A stretch of DNA of 64,000 nucleotides. Source: Centropus unirufus (lineage: Eukaryota; Chordata; Aves; Cuculiformes; Centropidae). A program made the position numbers and the translations under genes. Under the pieces are notes generated by a model. That model saw nothing but the letters and a program-made list of their open reading frames with translations. It was not told the origin of the DNA and did not search any database. Positions within the stretch are counted from its first letter, which is position 1. The number at the start of each line of letters is the position of its first letter. Location: NCBI GenBank assembly GCA_013397695.1, contig VYZI01000058.1, positions 1,292,605-1,356,604 of the forward strand, given 5' to 3'. This document shows, piece by piece, positions 25,641-36,700 of the stretch.

Positions 25641-26689
25641 TACTCTGATCAGATTTTGACAAAGGAATAAAAGGCTCCATTTTTCACATAGAATTTTATT
25701 TATTGTTTGAACTTTAGAGGAGAAATTGGTTAACTTTCAATTTAAAATTCTTGGCAATGCAGACTATTGCGCAAGGATTTAATTATCAGCCTATCTATAC
25801 TTTCTGTAGAAATGTGTGAGGCTGAAAGCTGGTGTACAGGTCCTGGCTGAATGAACTTGTCTTTTGTTTTACAAACATAGCCAAAGACTTAATTTGGAGC
25901 TACCAACATCCCTCAAAATGTCAGAAATGTCATTCACCTGTAGCCTCTTTCTCAAGAAACCTGTTAGGACCATACATTTAAATGTCATTCAGCCAGGACC
26001 ACTCACATGTGCAAGTGGTACCTGAGTTCTGCAGACTCCTGTTTACTATACCATGCGTCTCCACTCCAGGTCAGGGGAAGACCCCTTTGAAAATGAGGTG
26101 CTTGATGACTGCAGAGGTGAGGATCTCACTCTCATGTCACAGCTGGGGGTTATGCCTTCATCAGGGTATTAGAAAAGGCTCAAGGAAAACAGTTACATCT
26201 ACTCTGTTGCCTAAGACACTTCCTGCAGCTACTGCTTCTCCTTAAGAGTTACCAATCCAAGTTCTGACCCTGCCTGACCCTACTTATCTTGTAAAAGCTG
26301 ACAAGATCACAGCCTAAAGCAGCATAGCCACGGGCTCAATACTGGCTACCAAAATGTCTGTTTAGTATTTTCAGGAAACAGTGCTCTAAAGATTTACAAT
26401 ACCAGCTGTTAGATATATGGACAACACCAACACACAGCCCTGACCCTTGAACATTCAGCCCCACTTATACAGAAATTTGTGCCTCTCAAGGGGCCAACAC
26501 TGAGCTGCCACAAAATAGTGATTTCCTACCTGCCGGTGAGCTTGAATATAGGCACCATGTGATTGTATACACTCAGATATTGGGTAAAAGTATTTGAAAA
26601 CTACAACCTTGAGTCCAGAATTCATTGTTAGCTTCTTTCATTAGTTGCATTACTATTTTAGGGATAGAAAGAGCTCTGCCATTTCTCTG
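25641..26689. other. Non-coding stretch, no gene seen
   Basis: Frames up to about 87 codons, none recognisable. A donor-like CAGAG-GTGAGG at about 26117 follows a short open frame, but the frame simply runs on to a stop at about 26171. I found no repeat family. Confidence 0.5.
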
Positions 26690-26728
26690 TTTTTTTGTTG
26701 TTTACTTTTTTTTTTCACTTTTTTTTTA
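26690..26728 (+). repeat. T-rich low-complexity block
   Basis: Runs of T7 to T10 separated by single G, A or C residues. Low-complexity DNA. Confidence 0.7.
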
Positions 26729-26968
26729 GCTTAGTAAAGAGAATTGTCCTGATTCTTCCATGATTAAAGCAGTTTTTCATCAGAAGTAATTTTTATGTGA
26801 AGTACAAGTTTCTTTTGCAAACAATTTAGATCCACTCTATGAAAGCAAATGTACATTTTCCTTAGTAGCTCTGAGGATAAACACAGGTTTAAACATCCCA
26901 GATATAATAGAGGTTTAGTTGTATACACATTTGTACACAATATACATTAATAGTTCTTGCAAGTGGTG

Positions 26969-27150
26969 TTTTTTTTTCCTTTTCTTTTCTTCTCTTTTTA
27001 GAGCAGCACAGACATGGAAAAGATATTGAGGTCCTATTGCTCCTGTCGGAAACTTCTACTGACTACAGCATGAGTTGGATTGGACCCAGAGAAACCAAAT
27101 ACACACAAGTACCAATGAGTTGGCCATACAGCAAGGAAAATCACAGATAA
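26969..27150 (+). other. Splice-acceptor-like pyrimidine tract with open frame
   Basis: A 31-base pyrimidine run (26969-26999) ends in AG at 27000-27001, forming a textbook 3' splice site. After it, one frame stays open for 48 codons (27004-27147) and stops at TAA (27148-27150). The peptide ends with PRETKYTQVPMSWPYSKENHR-type polar residues and is not recognised. It could be a terminal exon of an unknown transcript, or simply a low-complexity T/C tract next to a short chance frame. No polyadenylation signal stands out close by. Confidence 0.12.
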
Positions 27151-28313
27151 CAGGTGCACACAAATTAGCAACGTACCTTTTAGGTCATCCTGTACAGCTC
27201 ACTGACACTGTGAGATTGTTTCCTATGACAAATTTTCAGTTGTTTTTGCCTAGATTAAATTTCTTAAGTGATGCCATGTCCTCAGGGAGAGATCGTACTG
27301 CCTAGAGCATCTTGTGGTCAGAATATTTTCCTTTCTGGACATCGTTGTATTTCTCCTAGTTAGGTCCCTTTGCCATCCTCATTCTACTTCTTCATTGATA
27401 CTGTTTTCCTTTGTTATCTTTTAACCAGTTTGATGTTGTAGTTAGTTATCATTATGCCAACCCATGGTTATTTAGGTCATTTAATCTTCCCTGAGAAATC
27501 AGTCCTTTCAGTTTCCTGGTTATTCCCCCTATCCTTTTGTCACACATCTGCCTGTCAGTATCTTTTTTTAGTTATGTGATTTTAAAGATTTGATACGTAT
27601 CTCTGAACTAATGACAGAGCTGAGCACACTGAATATCTTACTGAAAAACCCTTCTGATGTCCCCAGGGGAAAACCGCCAGTAATCTGAACAGACACACAG
27701 GCAGAGTATCCTGCTCAAGCAACTTCCGTGGCACCACTTATTCTATTGGCCAACAAAAACCTATTAAAATTGTTAACATAGCAGTTAAAAAACACAAATA
27801 AATGTAATTATGGATTTATTTTATTTTTCTCAATGTTAAGAGTTAACGTAGCACAGATAAAACATCTTTGCTCAGGTTTTCTGACACTTGATTGTGGACA
27901 GCATAGTCTAAAATTACTAAAGACGTCTAGTTACTATATCTGAGGAGAGTACATCGTGGAAAGTAATTATATACATAGTCACAAGCCAAGCTGTTCACTT
28001 CAGGCAATAAATTCTGATCAACAAACATCACTCTTTTAGTGCTAAATGAGATCTTGGTTGTAATTGAATGTCTTTACCTTTGTGTTGTGTTGGATTGGAG
28101 GAATATAATTTTAATCTGCTCTCTTTAAGTTTTCATTAAGGAATGTTTCAGCTACCTGCAGCCTCATCTAATGGTGTTTAATGATGTCAGCTAGCTCTGT
28201 CCTCTGTGCACCAGCAGGAGCTTCTTTAAATTGGTCAACTATATGGAACATTGTTTTCCAGTTTAATGTACTTGAAATGAAACTTTTAAAATAATGACAT
28301 CACTTATATACAT
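27151..28313. other. Non-coding stretch, no gene seen
   Basis: AT-rich sequence. The part around 27480-27560 has a faint antisense CR1 look but is too decayed for me to call. No frames above 76 codons. Confidence 0.45.
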
Positions 28314-28397
28314 AGCACACACACATATATGTGTGCATTTATATGTGCATGGGTGTGTATACATATATATATATATGTGTTGATGCACACATATGTA
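28314..28397. repeat. Compound CA/TA/TG microsatellite
   Basis: Alternating purine-pyrimidine sequence runs from (CA)n through TATATGTGTGCA and GGGTGTGTATACAT into (AT)7 at 28363-28376. It ends with GCACACATATGTAC. It is self-complementary in several places and capable of hairpin or Z-DNA formation. Likely polymorphic. Confidence 0.85.
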
Positions 28398-28858
28398 CAG
28401 AAAATCTGATCCTGTTCACCTACTTGAAACCATTTCAACTAGTATTAACATGAGTGCTGTTAAATTGGCAGTGTTATACATTTTTGTTGGAGTTTACTTC
28501 TGTAACATGAAATCAGAAAGATAAGCTGTGAAACTCATGCAGATGATGACATAATGCTAGGATCTTGTGATGCTGAATATCATATTTCTAGGAGTGTGGG
28601 ATGGATGTTCCTTGCTGAAACAATTAGACTGCCTATTGCAATATTTGTTTCCTTGTTGTCACGTGGGCACTGAGATGTCCAAACCATTAAACGTATATGG
28701 TATACTGAGTCCTGTGTTCCTTATTTGTTCTAAAGAAGACATTAACTTTCTGTGGTTATTTTATTGTATAGTAAAGCCAACTAATTTAAGAATCTGTGAT
28801 TAACATAGTAATAATCTGTGACAATATACATATTTAAATTTAATAATGATGTCCAAAT

Positions 28859-28896
28859 GTACATATGTGTATATAAATATGCATATATGTGTATAC
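28859..28896. repeat. Degenerate TA/TG microsatellite
   Basis: Alternating TA/TG sequence with an 11-base direct repeat ATATGTGTATA at 28863-28873 and 28885-28895. Similar to the array 500 bases upstream, suggesting a shared tendency of this stretch to expand. Confidence 0.75.
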
Positions 28897-28970
28897 AAAC
28901 AGCCGTAGAGAGACATACACAAATTAAATGGAACCAATTAGAATGTAGCATAAATAGATTCAAAACTTAC

Positions 28971-29001
28971 CTGCTATGGCTGTGGGAAGGCATAATTTGA
29001 G
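28971..29001 (-). other. Possible 31-base micro-exon
   Basis: On the minus strand a strong acceptor (TCTTGCATGTCTTTGCAG) is followed after only 31 bases by a perfect donor (ATAGCAG then GTAAGTTTTG). Both ends fit the consensus unusually well. A 31-base exon is not a multiple of three. It could be a frame-shifting alternative exon, a non-coding RNA exon or chance. One frame through it (AQIMPSHSHSR) is open, and that frame also reads upstream without a stop to about 29120. No partner exon is known. Confidence 0.15.
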
Positions 29002-30499
29002 CTGCAAAGACATGCAAGAAAACATAGCTCAATACACTCCATTGGCTCGTTCCCATTATGCTCAAGAGCGACAGGCTGTATGCTAAGACGGGGTACCAGC
29101 AGACATTCGTAACGACAGCTGGTTCAAAACAGAGCTTTCAAAATAGTGCAACACCCCTAACTTCCTTCCAAATCTCGGTGTTTGCCAGCAATTAACTGAG
29201 GCTGGTTCTTCAGGTCAGATGTTCAGATAAAAGTTATTCGGAAAGAACCTGGTTCTTTATTTTTGAACTCTTCATATATACACAACATGTAGTCTCTTTG
29301 TTGTCCATGGATTTACATTTGAGCTCACACATGGATTATGCTTGGTTACTATCTGCAAAAATGATGGATGTTTCTCCCTGCCACTGTGCCCTATTTACTG
29401 GAGATCATCCTCTGTCAATTTCTCCCCCCTCTTGTGTGCTGCATGAACTGAGATTCAGAGAGCATATTTTCTTTTTACTGAGACCAAAAAAATCCCTCCA
29501 CCTCTCTGTTAAAAAATGGAGGAAAAGTGGTTTGCCTCTAACATCACCCACACCACACCCACTATGCTCAGCTAACTAGGAACACAGTAAAAAATTACCA
29601 CTTCAGTTGTCCTGTGTGACTTTCCCTGGTGGATGCATATAGAATCTGGAAATAAATATGTTCTTCCTGTGGAAGGAAATGCAAACGGGGTTTATCTATT
29701 TGCATTTGAACTCAGTGAAAAATAACCAGGTTCAGAAAACAAGCTTGAAGATAAGACATGAGTAAAAGTAAAATTAAATTTCATTAAGCTAAACTCAAGT
29801 GAAATGTGCCACATTGTTATAATTACAACACAGAATATGAGCTGATTAATTGTTATGCTGTGCTGTTGAAATAGTTAAGTATTACAAATGTGGGAAGTTG
29901 AGGAGTTTACCCTGGGATGCTGTTAACTTTGGTGAGAAGCCAGTATGTGGGGAGCATGCCATGAACAACCTTGTGAAAATGAGGCTGGTGAAGTGAATTA
30001 ATCTTAAAAATGAATTTTCAGAGTGGTTAGAAAAATATTTTAAAGGTATGATAAATTTTAGTTGTAGCACTGCACTATGAAGTGTGTTCAATGTGTTCAA
30101 AATCAGTTTTTCGTTTACCATATCACTTGAGGAAGTCAAGTGCCAAGTGTCACACCTTCGGAGGAATTTGGACAGCTAAAAGTGCTGCAGTTTGGGGATC
30201 TTCAGACACTTCTCTCTGAACTGACTCGAGATCTGGGCATGAGGGGGCTTCAGAAAAGCATTGTGAAGGCACCTATCAGTATCTTGGGAAGCTGTTCTCC
30301 TTTCAGTAGTTCTGTCCCTGATTCAGCTGAATGTGCCTTTAGGAAGACACTGTTGGGAACAGGATAAGTCTGTATCCATTTCTGGAAGAGGTAGGGCTTT
30401 CTTGCAAACCAGAGCTTGTGCATGGCTTCTTCCCTGTAGCAGGCATGCTTGGCTTACTGACACCTGTACCTCCTAGCTCCAGCATGGTATGTACGAGCA
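29002..30499. other. Non-coding stretch, no gene seen
   Basis: Frames up to about 93 codons with no recognisable product and no repeats. Ordinary AT-rich DNA. Confidence 0.5.
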
Positions 30500-31111
30500 G
30501 TGTTGGCCATGCACTGTAGCTGGCGATGCTCCTCTTTGCTACCAGCCTTCCCTCCTGGATCAGGGCTGTTACCAATAGCTGAGGGGTGGCCAGGAGCAGC
30601 TCCCTCTGGTGAACTTCTTTTGTGCTTTTATCACCCGCTTTTTGGCAGTAAGCTGCCACTGGCTCCTAGCCATGGCCCTCTCACCCTCCCCAGTGCCCAG
30701 CTTGCATGCTCAGCCAGTGCCTACATCTCTTCCAGCAGCTGGACCTACTTTTCCTCCACAGTTGGCTGCTGCCCCCTACCGTGGCAATTATTATTTTTTA
30801 TGGCTATTCAGTGTACATTATATGTCCAGAGTCCAGTACCCCCTGAGTCAGTACCAGGGTCCCACTGTGTGGGCAGAAGCACACAACATTACACAGTTGT
30901 TCCACATCTATATTCACCCAACCGTCATGCAGGGAGAGGCAGAGAGGGAAGGAGTGAAGGTGGCTGTTGGCACCTATTAGCACTATCTGATGTGACACAT
31001 ACTCTCTGTCCTGTGTTACATGACTTCAGCAACAGCACGGCTGAGTGCAGAACTGTTTTTTTTTTCCACCTTGCTATCAATAGCAGGCCTCCTGCTATTC
31101 CTGCTACCTAG
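30500..31111 (+). other. Longest open frame (about 200 codons), probably not a gene
   Basis: A plus-strand frame is open for 203 codons. The first ATG lies at 30509, since the frame opens with GTG. A second plus-strand frame (30609-30980, 123 codons) and a minus-strand frame (30339-30659) overlap it. The product would be rich in Ser, Pro, Leu and Cys. It has no signal peptide, transmembrane pattern or domain I recognise. Local GC content is higher than in the surroundings, which lengthens all frames. I see no promoter, polyadenylation signal or splice structure. A frame this long is about what chance yields once in 64 kb. Confidence 0.12.
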
Positions 31112-32099
31112 CAGGAAGCACCTGAGGCATTTTCCAAAAGTCATGGTCACTACTCAATCACAGTTTACGTTCCTGTTGTGAATGCAGCTATTGCTTCATT
31201 TTCAGTTGCTGTCAAGAAGAAATGTCCTTATACTACAGCATGTCCATGTGGGACATGAGTTTCTTTCCCATTTCTTTCCCCACCTTCTTTGCTGGGATTC
31301 TCTGTTGATGCCAGTCCCTATGTGCATACATCCTTCTCCTCCTTGCACTTCATCCTTCATCCTCATCTTGCCTCCTTGAAGGCATCACCCTCAGTGTTAA
31401 ACAGAGAAGCTTTAACCCCCACAACTAAGTGCACAAGCAAAAGCATCTGCAGGAAGAAGCAGCTTCTGTAAATTCAGGAAAATACAGGATCCTAAACATG
31501 TTTCACACATACATGTACATGTGTGAGAACCAGGTTCTCAGCTATAGTAGCTGGGGTTAGCTCTGTTAAAGAAGATGGAGCAACACTGCTCCATGGAAGC
31601 TGAGGATCTGTCCCAGTATGTAAATGTAAATATCTATTTTTACAAGCCCTCCTACAGTTTGCTTTAAAAAAAAGCTTTCTTTTTAGACACTGAAAGCACA
31701 TAAGCAGTCAAAAATGTCCCACTTTCTATATTTTGTCTAATTCCTACCTTTAACTTCCTTTGAAATCTCTCAAAATCTGATGAATTCAAAAGAGACAGAG
31801 TGAATTAAAACTGAAGTAGCTTTGCCTTCAGTGCATTGAGCCTGCAGAAACTGAAAAAAAGAGAGAAACTGAAAGGGTATGAAGCCATGTAAATCCAGAA
31901 AATTTTAAATGTGTGATTTTAAGAAGGCTCACCAAACCCAGCAACATTCCCCCTATCCTATTACTTGTAATCTTCTGCCCTTTCAGCTAGCTGCATCAAG
32001 TTAATGTCAAGAGCAAATATTCACATAATGCAATCTCTACATCAGAGCACTTTCTGCCATGAATCACTGTTTAAATGGTTTTGAGTTTATTGCTTCCTT
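31112..32099. other. Non-coding stretch with a 12-base palindrome
   Basis: No gene recognised. At 31511-31522 the perfect palindrome ACATGTACATGT is flanked by CACACAT and GTGTG, giving a longer imperfect inverted repeat (31504-31525). The rest is plain AT-rich DNA. Confidence 0.5.
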
Positions 32100-32122
32100 T
32101 GCATGCGATGTGTACGCATGCA
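32100..32122. repeat. Stem-loop with 8-base perfect arms
   Basis: TGCATGCG (32100-32107), a 7-base loop (32108-32114), then CGCATGCA (32115-32122). The arms carry two CpG sites and are themselves nearly palindromic (GCATGC). No flanking T run suggests a terminator role, and none is expected in a vertebrate genome. Confidence 0.7.
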
Positions 32123-32779
32123 CTCCTCCCGATCCCCATATTTCATATGTAACTAGGGTGTAAGCTGGAGCTATAATCTGGGTATGGAGTATTCAAACCT
32201 CAGAGCTCAATGAGTTTGAATCCAGGAACTGATTTGTCCTCTTCTAAGATGGTAACCACATGCATGACTTGAATCCATACTGGGGGTGGATTTTGGGTAC
32301 GCTAATTTGAATGCATTAGCATTTGGGATTCAGACTAATTTATTTGTTGTGACACCAGTCCTAATACTCACTACTGGATATTCACCCCTCCCCCTACTAG
32401 AAAGAGAAATGCTTCCCGTATTTGCTTCTTCTGGACTGAGTTGTAGTTCAATCCAAGAACAAATCCTCTTCAGGGAATTTTACTCTGTTTTGTTCCTTAT
32501 AAGGGACCTCTGGAAAAGTTTTTTAGCATTTGGATCACTTGGTCGCCTTCATCTGAGAACTCCCTGTTATCCCACACTGGCTGAAAGCTGCTCCACTGTT
32601 TTATCAAAATAATCCAGTCCTACAGGGAGGCAATTTTCCTTATTCTAGCATCCTGAGTGTTTTGGTAGACTGAAGAACAGCTTCATGGGGTGTTTCTGTC
32701 CAACAAACTCTGTCCTTAACTGCTGTTCAGAACCAGTTTCTTGGGTTCCCTGAAATTGTAGCATACTTCAAAACTCTGC
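32123..32779. other. Non-coding stretch, possibly decayed CR1
   Basis: From about 32430 the sequence has a faint antisense CR1 flavour (for example CATCTGAGAACTCCCTGTTA at 32550 and the GGAGGCAATTTTCC part near 32618). It is not secure enough to extend the CR1 call that starts at 32780. No gene seen. Confidence 0.35.
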
Positions 32780-33340
32780 ATTTCCCAGGATTTTCCTCAT
32801 CTCCTTTTGAAGACAGGCAACATAACAGGGCTTTCCAGCCTTCTTGTATGGCTGCATTTTTCAAGGGAAGAAGGCATCCCCTTGTCAGTATCTTGGCTTT
32901 TTCTCACTTTATTTCCCCTCAGAACTCCCAGATGAACACCATCCGGTTGTGGTGATTTACTGCACTTGAGTTTCTCAAGTTACTCTACAACTTCCTCCTT
33001 AGAGACTTCAATCTGTATAAAGGCCACACTCTGATTTTCTTTGCAAAGTGCCTTTGGCATAGGAATTTCTGCATGACTCTCAGCAGCAGACATGATGCAA
33101 GAGATTCATTTAACTCCTCTGCTAGCTTGTTGCACTCTTCTCCTGACCCGCTTTATATGGATTTGTGGATACCTTGGAGGCTATTTGGTGCATAACCCTG
33201 CTTACGATTTGTATTCACCAACAGGTGAAGCTTGGCTCTCATTGCTTTGCTGAAGGATATTTCTGCACATTACTGCAGCCATTTTCATCACATCTTATTT
33301 AGCTGGTTTATTAAACCTAATACAATACCTATACACTCCA
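32780..33340 (-). mobile_element. CR1-type LINE fragment, more 5' part
   Basis: The plus strand carries antisense CR1 landmarks in order. They are a GGATTTTCCTCATCTCCTTT block, GACAGGCAACATAACAGGGC, a CATCCGG...TGGTGATTTACTGCA block near 32941-32963, CTCCTTAGAGACTTCAATCTG near 32995-33015, and GATTCATTTAACTCCTCTGC near 33101. This is the region upstream of the 3' untranslated part of amniote CR1 elements, including former reverse-transcriptase-side sequence. It is diverged, with many indels and no intact frame. Orientation is minus. It stops about 260 bases before the assembly gap. Confidence 0.65.
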
Positions 33341-33595
33341 TCTGTCATAGGTGGGTGAAATTCTTGCTAATGCAAACTGACATTCTCCCTGGGAAGACAT
33401 TCGGGTGAGGAGCTTGTCCTGCAGGAGCTCCCACCTCTAGCACTACAGTAAAGCATCTCCCTGGCATGCTGAGTGCTTGGCATCACAATACAGAAGAGAG
33501 ACTCATATCGTAGCCCACAGCCTGGCCCTCAGCCAAGTGAAGAGACATTTGATCTTTTACCTATGATAAAGGGAAACCAGAAGGCTGCAGTAATC
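33341..33595. other. Non-coding flank of the assembly gap
   Basis: Short stretch between the CR1 piece and the N run. No feature recognised. Confidence 0.5.
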
Positions 33596-33785
33596 NNNNN
33601 NNNNNNNNNNNNNNNNNNNNNNNNNNNNNNNNNNNNNNNNNNNNNNNNNNNNNNNNNNNNNNNNNNNNNNNNNNNNNNNNNNNNNNNNNNNNNNNNNNNN
33701 NNNNNNNNNNNNNNNNNNNNNNNNNNNNNNNNNNNNNNNNNNNNNNNNNNNNNNNNNNNNNNNNNNNNNNNNNNNNNNNNNNNNN
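33596..33785. other. Assembly gap (190 N)
   Basis: A run of 190 undetermined bases. Any open frame drawn across it is an artefact of translating N. The flanks (AAGGCTGCAGTAATC on the left, ATTTCCCTCTCTTTTG on the right) are not repeats that explain the gap. Confidence 0.99.
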
Positions 33786-36700
33786 ATTTCCCTCTCTTTT
33801 GTAGATCTTTATTTCCATTTCTTCCCACTTCCTTTCTGTTTTAAGAAAGACAGAAATGGCCATGAAAGGGTCTTCAATGATTGTGAAGAACAGAACTAAA
33901 ACATCAGAAATGAGGCAAATATTCTATGTGCTCTGTTTTATTGTCTGGCCAGTGCAGGCTGGCCTTCAGTCCAGATGTTTCAAAAGAAGATCAATTTTAT
34001 GAAAACATACACTTGCAAATACTATGGATTTCTGCAGTCATTGAGGTTGTCCTTGCTTTCAGAAAGGGTGGTTAATATCCTTATTTCACAAGCTTTCTTA
34101 TCTCAAATTAAGAAGAAGAGTCTAACGCTGAACACCTCTACTTTCTCTTTGGCCTTTGGGAGTGCACAAAATACCCTGAATTTCCAAAGCTTTCTAGGCA
34201 GATGTTACATATGTCTCAAGATCCATAATCCCAGAGCTGCCAGTCAATCTAGTTTGTTAAATTTATATCAAGATACAAATAAACATGCTCATCCCTAGCA
34301 CGTCTGTTTAAATAAATGAAAAGAGTCTTAAAAATTAATCCATTTCTTAAAGTTTGGAAATGCACATACAGGACCGGATTCCTTACACCTTGCTGTAGCT
34401 ATCTGAAAATTAGCTACCTAGTTTCAGGTGAGTTCTCTTTCTCTGTACTCTGCGGGTGGCACCTCCAGACCTTCCTTCAGTTCCACTATTTCATGTGGCC
34501 ATTTTAGGATGGTATCTCAGATGGTCATAGTAAAATAGGTCGCTGTTTCTGGAGGAGCCTCTCTTTCTCTCTCGAATACAGAAGGAGTGCAGGCAATTAC
34601 CTTAGATCAAACCAGTAAGATGACATTATCCCATTGTTACTGACTTGGTTCATAGCCATTTAAAAACGAAATAAATTTAGCATTACGCTAATATATATAT
34701 ATTCTTTACTGTAGTCTACTGTAATGACAATGCCTTCCAAATGTCCCAATTCTAATGTTTTCACTGAAATGATTTTCAGATTTTCTGCTTTACATGAGGT
34801 AAAGAAAAATGCTACTTTCTTGGTCTTATTTTCAACCACTATTGGTGTTCAATTTTATCTTTCAATATTTTGACTTAATGTAGTGGTACACCGGGATCCT
34901 ACTTAACGGTTCATGAGAAAAAGCTCAGCCAATAGCCTTGTAGTGCAGTACAAAGTTAAGATACAGAGAATAGGCTGTAGAGAGGCAGCTTTTAAGGTGT
35001 TTCTTCTAACTAATATAACACATTTTGTATAGTTATAATATTATATTGACACAAAATATCACAATACATTCTCAAATTGATTTGACAGTGTTATCTCAAT
35101 GACCAGAATAAATAGAATGTGTAGATATTTATAAAATATGGTTAGCAACAACTAAGTGAAGTAATTGAAGTCATATTATTCAGGGTCATATTCACCTCAG
35201 GGTCTGCCTAACCTGTGGAGGGTATGCATTGTTAGGACACAGGTTGATGTCTTCTCAAAAACGGGGTGGCCAATTAATTTTCCTCATTAAATGATGTATG
35301 CTATTCTCTTTCTCTATTGCCTCCCACAGACTTTAAGATACTGAAGCCATTGTTGCTAGCTTAGGTTCTGGTTCACCTGGTGGTGTTCTGATCACTCTCA
35401 GAAGAAGCTTTCTGAATATCATTGCAGCACCTCACTTTCTTACTTCAATTTATCCAGGAATGTTTACTACCTTCTTCTCCTCTTTATGGGATTTTTGCCA
35501 GGACTTTACAAAATCTTGCCTGTTCACAGGACAGGATAGATAGCGACTGGAAGTACTGCCTCCTGTGATAATCAGCCTTCTAGTCTACCTTCTCAACCAT
35601 TCCTCGATGCCCCCATATGGCTTAATGCATGGAACTGCAAGGAAGCTAGACAGAACATTTTTTGGAGAGTGCTTTCTTTGCACTGCCTTCCTTGCACACA
35701 TCAGTGTAGTTCTATGCAGTAATCCAAATTATTATTTGGGAAATACAGGAAGTATCCATGGGCATATAACAAATAACTAGTATCATCACGTCATCGTGGA
35801 TATCAAACAATATTGCGTAGGTGAACTAGAAGAGAAAGATTATTGTAAAGTGATGGAGCTTCCTTTCAAATTGAGTGAGGATTATGTTGAAACATCCCCC
35901 AGCTGAGAACATTTGCAGGGATGTTTACCTCTCCACTTCACAGTACTTAATATACTGCTCACTTCTGTCAGAAGGAGTTGCTTTCTGGGGGAATAATACT
36001 GAGTGGAGGGAATCTCCTGTGGTGCAGACACAATTGGTGATGGAAAACGAGTGATTAGTAAACATCTTTCAGGTGGTGTTGAAAACAGAGATGTGCAAGA
36101 AATGAACCTTGAACACAAACAAAATATGTTTGGTTAGTATCCATTCTACCAGTGGAGTGATTCATGGTTGTCTTCTGCCTGCAAAATTTTCATTAACACT
36201 AGAAAATTTTGCTAAAACTAAGATGAAGTCAAGACCTTGGCAGATATCTGCATGCAATTCAGTCTGGACAACTCATTCTCACTTCTCATTTAGTCACAAA
36301 ACAGTTTCTAATTTATTTATTAACTCTGCATGCTTTCAGAGATTTAGGAAAGTCCTGACACAAATTTAATCACATTCATACACGTCTCCATGAAGAGTTA
36401 TGATGCAACCTTGGTTTGCAGTTCTGTGTTCTAGGAGTATTTTTGATTAAGCTTCAGATGTGAATGTCACAGTTTAAGGCCATTAATAAAATCTTTGAGT
36501 CTTACAGCTGGCTCTGAACATCAGCGTATTTGGGAGGACCCATGACACTCTGTGTGATCTCAAAGTGGTATCTTGGAAGAGTAGGGCTTGTTCTCCTTTT
36601 TCTCCCCATAGATCCTTAAAAATATGCAAATCTATGTGATCTGCTTCTCATACAAAGAGTTGCAAATTCAGCTACGGATCAAAGATTAGAGCATATGCCT

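Noticed and set aside
25990..26172. Short acidic frame containing SGEDPFENEVLDDCRGED with an internal donor-like site
   Set aside because: The frame runs on through the donor to a stop after about 40 codons, and neither flank has a convincing acceptor, so it looks like a chance frame.
27364..27380. TCCCTTTGCCATCCTC, resembling the mature miR-204/211 sequence
   Set aside because: It differs from miR-204 within the seed-proximal part, the 3' half does not match, and no hairpin partner is visible in the flanks.
32430..32779. Possible extension of the CR1 fragment to the left
   Set aside because: Only scattered short similarities are visible; without an alignment the boundary was kept at 32780.
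33473..33863. Open frames of about 100-123 codons spanning 33596-33785
   Set aside because: They consist mostly of untranslated N positions in the assembly gap.
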